NCBI RefSeq assembly: GCF_014192575.1
Contig: NZ_JACHYC010000008.1
Coordinates: forward strand, 124,001-188,000
DNA length: 64,000 bases
Direction of reading: 5' to 3'
Origin: Variovorax sp. Sphag1AA
GTDB lineage: Bacteria > Pseudomonadota > Gammaproteobacteria > Burkholderiales > Burkholderiaceae_C
Shown here: in pieces, positions 62,281-64,000 of the stretch
Layout of the letters: each line of letters opens with the position of its first letter
Position numbering within the stretch: the stretch's first letter is position 1
Position numbers and translations under genes: made by a program
The notes under the pieces: model-generated
The model's input: the letters and a program-made list of their open reading frames with translations, nothing else
What the model was told of the DNA's origin: nothing
Database searches by the model: none

Positions 62281-63108
62281 CTAAGCGGCCGTCCGGGGCG
62301 CAAGGTCGGCCAGGATCCGCCGTGCGCGCTCGACGACGGGGCGGTCGATCATCTTGCCGTCGAGCGCCGTCGCGGCACCCGCGCTGGCCTCGAAGGCGGC
62401 CAGCACACGCCCCGCCCAGATGCGCTCTTCTTCCGTGGGCTCGAAGGCCTGATTCACCGCCGAAACCTGAGCGGGGTGGATGCACAGCTTGCCGCCGAAG
62501 CCGAGTTGCCGCGATCGAAGCGCATCCTCGCGCATGCGGCCGACATCGCTGAAATTGACGCTGACGCCGTCCACCGGGGCATCGAGGCCCGCGAGTCGCG
62601 AATGCAGCACGACCTGCACGCGCACCGATGTCATCGCATCGCCCTCGTCCGCGATGCCGCTGTCGATCCCGAAGTCCACGCTGCCGAAGGCGATGCGCGT
62701 GAGACCGCGCACCGCGCACAGGGCCGGCAGGTCGAGATAGCCGGCCACCGTCTCCAGCAGTGCGACCACGGGCCGCCCGGGCAACTCGGAAACGGTGTGC
62801 GCGAGCGAGGCCCGGTCGGCCTTGGCCAGCATCACGCCGGCGTTGGGAAAGGCCTTCAGCATGCCGAGGTCGGCCTCATGCCAGGCGGTGTCCGCAGCGT
62901 TGATGCGAACCAGCGCACGGCCCCCCTCTTTCAGCCAGCCGGCGACGGCTTCGCGCGCCTCGGACTTGGCTTCAGGCGCCACCGCGTCCTCGAGGTCCAG
63001 CACCACCTGGTGCGCGCCGGAAGCCGCGGCCTTGTCGAACCGGTCCGGCCGGTGGCCCGGCACGAAAAGCAGGCTGCGGGCAGCGCGTGGCGCGGTCGCA
63101 GCGTTCAT
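62281..63108 (-). CDS. HpcH/HpaI/CitE family lyase (CoA ester lyase)
   Basis: A 275-residue TIM-barrel enzyme of the CitE type, which cleaves or forms C-C bonds in CoA thioesters such as malyl-CoA, citramalyl-CoA or citryl-CoA. The start RSLLFVPGHRPDRF and strand VVLDLEDAV near residue 38 are family hallmarks. An arginine in ALVRINAADT, the glutamate in ALLETVAGYL near 127 and the aspartate in FGSVDFGID near 153 give the metal site. It overlaps the isochorismatase stop by one base. The pairing with a CoA-transferase suggests degradation of a dicarboxylic or branched acid. Confidence 0.88.
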   Translation of the reverse strand: MNAATAPRAARSLLFVPGHRPDRFDKAAASGAHQVVLDLEDAVAPEAKSEAREAVAGWLKEGGRALVRINAADTAWHEADLGMLKAFPNAGVMLAKADRASLAHTVSELPGRPVVALLETVAGYLDLPALCAVRGLTRIAFGSVDFGIDSGIADEGDAMTSVRVQVVLHSRLAGLDAPVDGVSVNFSDVGRMREDALRSRQLGFGGKLCIHPAQVSAVNQAFEPTEEERIWAGRVLAAFEASAGAATALDGKMIDRPVVERARRILADLAPRTAA

Positions 63109-63689
63109 CACTCGAAGACCACGTCCTGCGAGCTCGTCAAGCGACAGAAGCGCTTGAGTCCGGAGATGGACTGCTCGTGCTCCTCGGCCGACAAGGCGCA
63201 GCAGCAGTCTTCCAGCACGACCATCTCGTAGTCGCGGTCGTGTCCATCGCGCACCGTGGCCTGAACGACTGCGTTGGTGGAGATGCCCGAGCAGTAGATC
63301 CGCCGGATGCCCTTGGCACGCAGGATGGCTTCGAGGCTGGTGCTGTAGAACGGGCTCACGCGATGCTTGACGATGTCGAAATCGCCCGGCTGCATGCCCA
63401 GGTCCGGATGGATCTCGGTGCCCCAGGTGCCGAGCTTGAAGATGCCGTTCTTGCGCGCGCCCGAGAAGACGGGCGACTCGGGCGGGCACTCGCGGTAGTC
63501 GGGCGAGAAACCCACGCGCACGAAGCCGATGTGCAGGCCGGCCGCACGGGCCTTGTCCAGCGCCTTTCGCGTGTTCTCGATGATGCGGCGGCCGCGCACC
63601 TGCTCGCCGTAGGCGGCCTTGCCGTTCGGGCCATCGGCGTGCACGAGGTCGTTCTCCATGTCGAGGACGAGGTAGATCGAATCTTTCAT
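63108..63689 (-). CDS. Isochorismatase-like hydrolase lacking the nucleophilic cysteine
   Basis: A 193-residue protein of the isochorismatase/cysteine-hydrolase fold. The conserved aspartate is in LVLDMENDL near residue 10 and the lysine in DIVKHRVSPFYS near 107. Where RutB-like enzymes have TNVCVEST, this protein has TNAVVQAT, so the catalytic cysteine is a valine. It may work like true isochorismatases, which also lack the cysteine, or have a binding role. The cis-peptide region GISTNAVV is otherwise normal. A CCC run follows (EDCCCAL). It is coupled to the CitE gene. Confidence 0.85.
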   Translation of the reverse strand: MKDSIYLVLDMENDLVHADGPNGKAAYGEQVRGRRIIENTRKALDKARAAGLHIGFVRVGFSPDYRECPPESPVFSGARKNGIFKLGTWGTEIHPDLGMQPGDFDIVKHRVSPFYSTSLEAILRAKGIRRIYCSGISTNAVVQATVRDGHDRDYEMVVLEDCCCALSAEEHEQSISGLKRFCRLTSSQDVVFE

Positions 63690-63722
63690 TGAAACTCCTT
63701 CAGGTCGATGTGAAGCGGGCGG

Positions 63723-64000
63723 TCAGAGGATGACCTCGCGCGCTTCGAGTTCGGCGCGCTGGGCGCTAGAGAGACCCAGCAGTTCGCCGTAGACGTAATC
63801 TTCGTCCTGTCCGAGGGCCGGTGTCAGCCGGCGGATGCCGACGTCGTCGGAGCGGCTGAAACGCGCGGGTGCACCCACTGCCAGCCGCGCCGGGATGTCC
63901 GGCGCGCTCACCTCGGTCAGCGCGCCCCGGCTTCGCAGGTGCGCATCCTCCGCGATGTCCTGCATGTTCCAGGACACATGCGCGCAGACGCCCGCCTGTT
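63723..64000 (-). CDS. CaiB/BaiF family CoA-transferase, C-terminal part (5' end beyond window)
   Basis: The last 91 codons of a CoA-transferase are visible; the frame is open to the right edge. The segment AGVCAHVSWNMQDIAED and then HLRSRGALTEV match the C-terminal pattern of class III (CaiB/BaiF) enzymes, which move CoA between carboxylic acids. The last residues (LGLSSAQRAELEAREVI) are the usual terminal helix. It is the first visible gene of the CaiB-isochorismatase-CitE set. An internal GTG at 63977 should not be taken as the start. Confidence 0.82.
   Translation of the reverse strand, partial: QAGVCAHVSWNMQDIAEDAHLRSRGALTEVSAPDIPARLAVGAPARFSRSDDVGIRRLTPALGQDEDYVYGELLGLSSAQRAELEAREVIL

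Overview
The window is about 64 kb of GC-rich chromosome with dense, often overlapping genes. The gene content points to a betaproteobacterium of the order Burkholderiales, most likely Comamonadaceae close to Variovorax. The evidence is a Bug-type tricarboxylate-binding protein, many GntR/LysR/Lrp/XRE regulators of small-molecule catabolism, a CaiB/CitE pair, and a respiratory selenocysteine formate dehydrogenase with a complete selenocysteine system. The genus is an inference, not a measurement. I saw no CRISPR array, insertion sequence, prophage or rRNA.

Layout. 0-8.1 kb: an SSS-family transporter (cut by the left edge) with a DUF3311 partner and a divergent GntR regulator; a GNAT acetyltransferase; an M20 amidohydrolase with a Bug binding protein; an NlpC/P60 lipoprotein; and a three-gene set ending in a PrsW-like membrane protease. 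8.1-19.3 kb: an XRE-cupin regulator divergent from one long operon (FAD amino-acid oxidase, M81 peptidase, a five-gene peptide ABC importer, N-acyl-D-amino-acid deacylase, RidA). The operon reads as uptake and complete breakdown of D-amino-acid-containing peptides or N-acyl-D-amino acids, and its control region holds three copies of one operator-like inverted repeat. 19.3-27.7 kb: a fused indolepyruvate ferredoxin oxidoreductase with a divergent Lrp regulator, a fatty-acid cis/trans isomerase, and a LysR gene divergent from an EamA exporter.

27.7-31.1 kb: selD, a TlpA thioredoxin, a transglutaminase-like protein, a decayed DsrE-like gene copy and a small unknown gene. 31.2-36.6 kb: iron-related genes (cytochrome b561, PepSY protein, PKHD hydroxylase, TonB siderophore receptor, Fur-family regulator, FTR1 permease). 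36.6-46.8 kb: a single-strand run of DsrE-like, GcvH-like, selC tRNA-Sec, selB, selA, fdhE, fdoI, fdoH and fdoG. It makes formate dehydrogenase-O and the machinery to read its in-frame UGA. With selD 10 kb away the selenocysteine pathway is complete, and fdoG carries a recognisable SECIS hairpin.

46.9-54.3 kb: a small lipoprotein, a lone pstS, and a group of lipid genes in alternating orientation: psd, a membrane-anchored class III aminotransferase, an Mpo1/DUF962-like membrane protein, a GT4 glycosyltransferase and lplT. PhoB-box-like repeats lie between the Mpo1-like and glycosyltransferase genes. This is my best candidate for an undescribed system: phosphate-responsive membrane-lipid remodelling. 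54.4-61.5 kb: a secreted 34-residue-repeat protein and a solitary two-module NRPS (C-A-T-C-A-T, no release domain) whose second A domain reads as glycine-specific. 61.5-64 kb: GntR, CitE-like lyase, isochorismatase-like protein and a CaiB-type CoA-transferase cut by the right edge.
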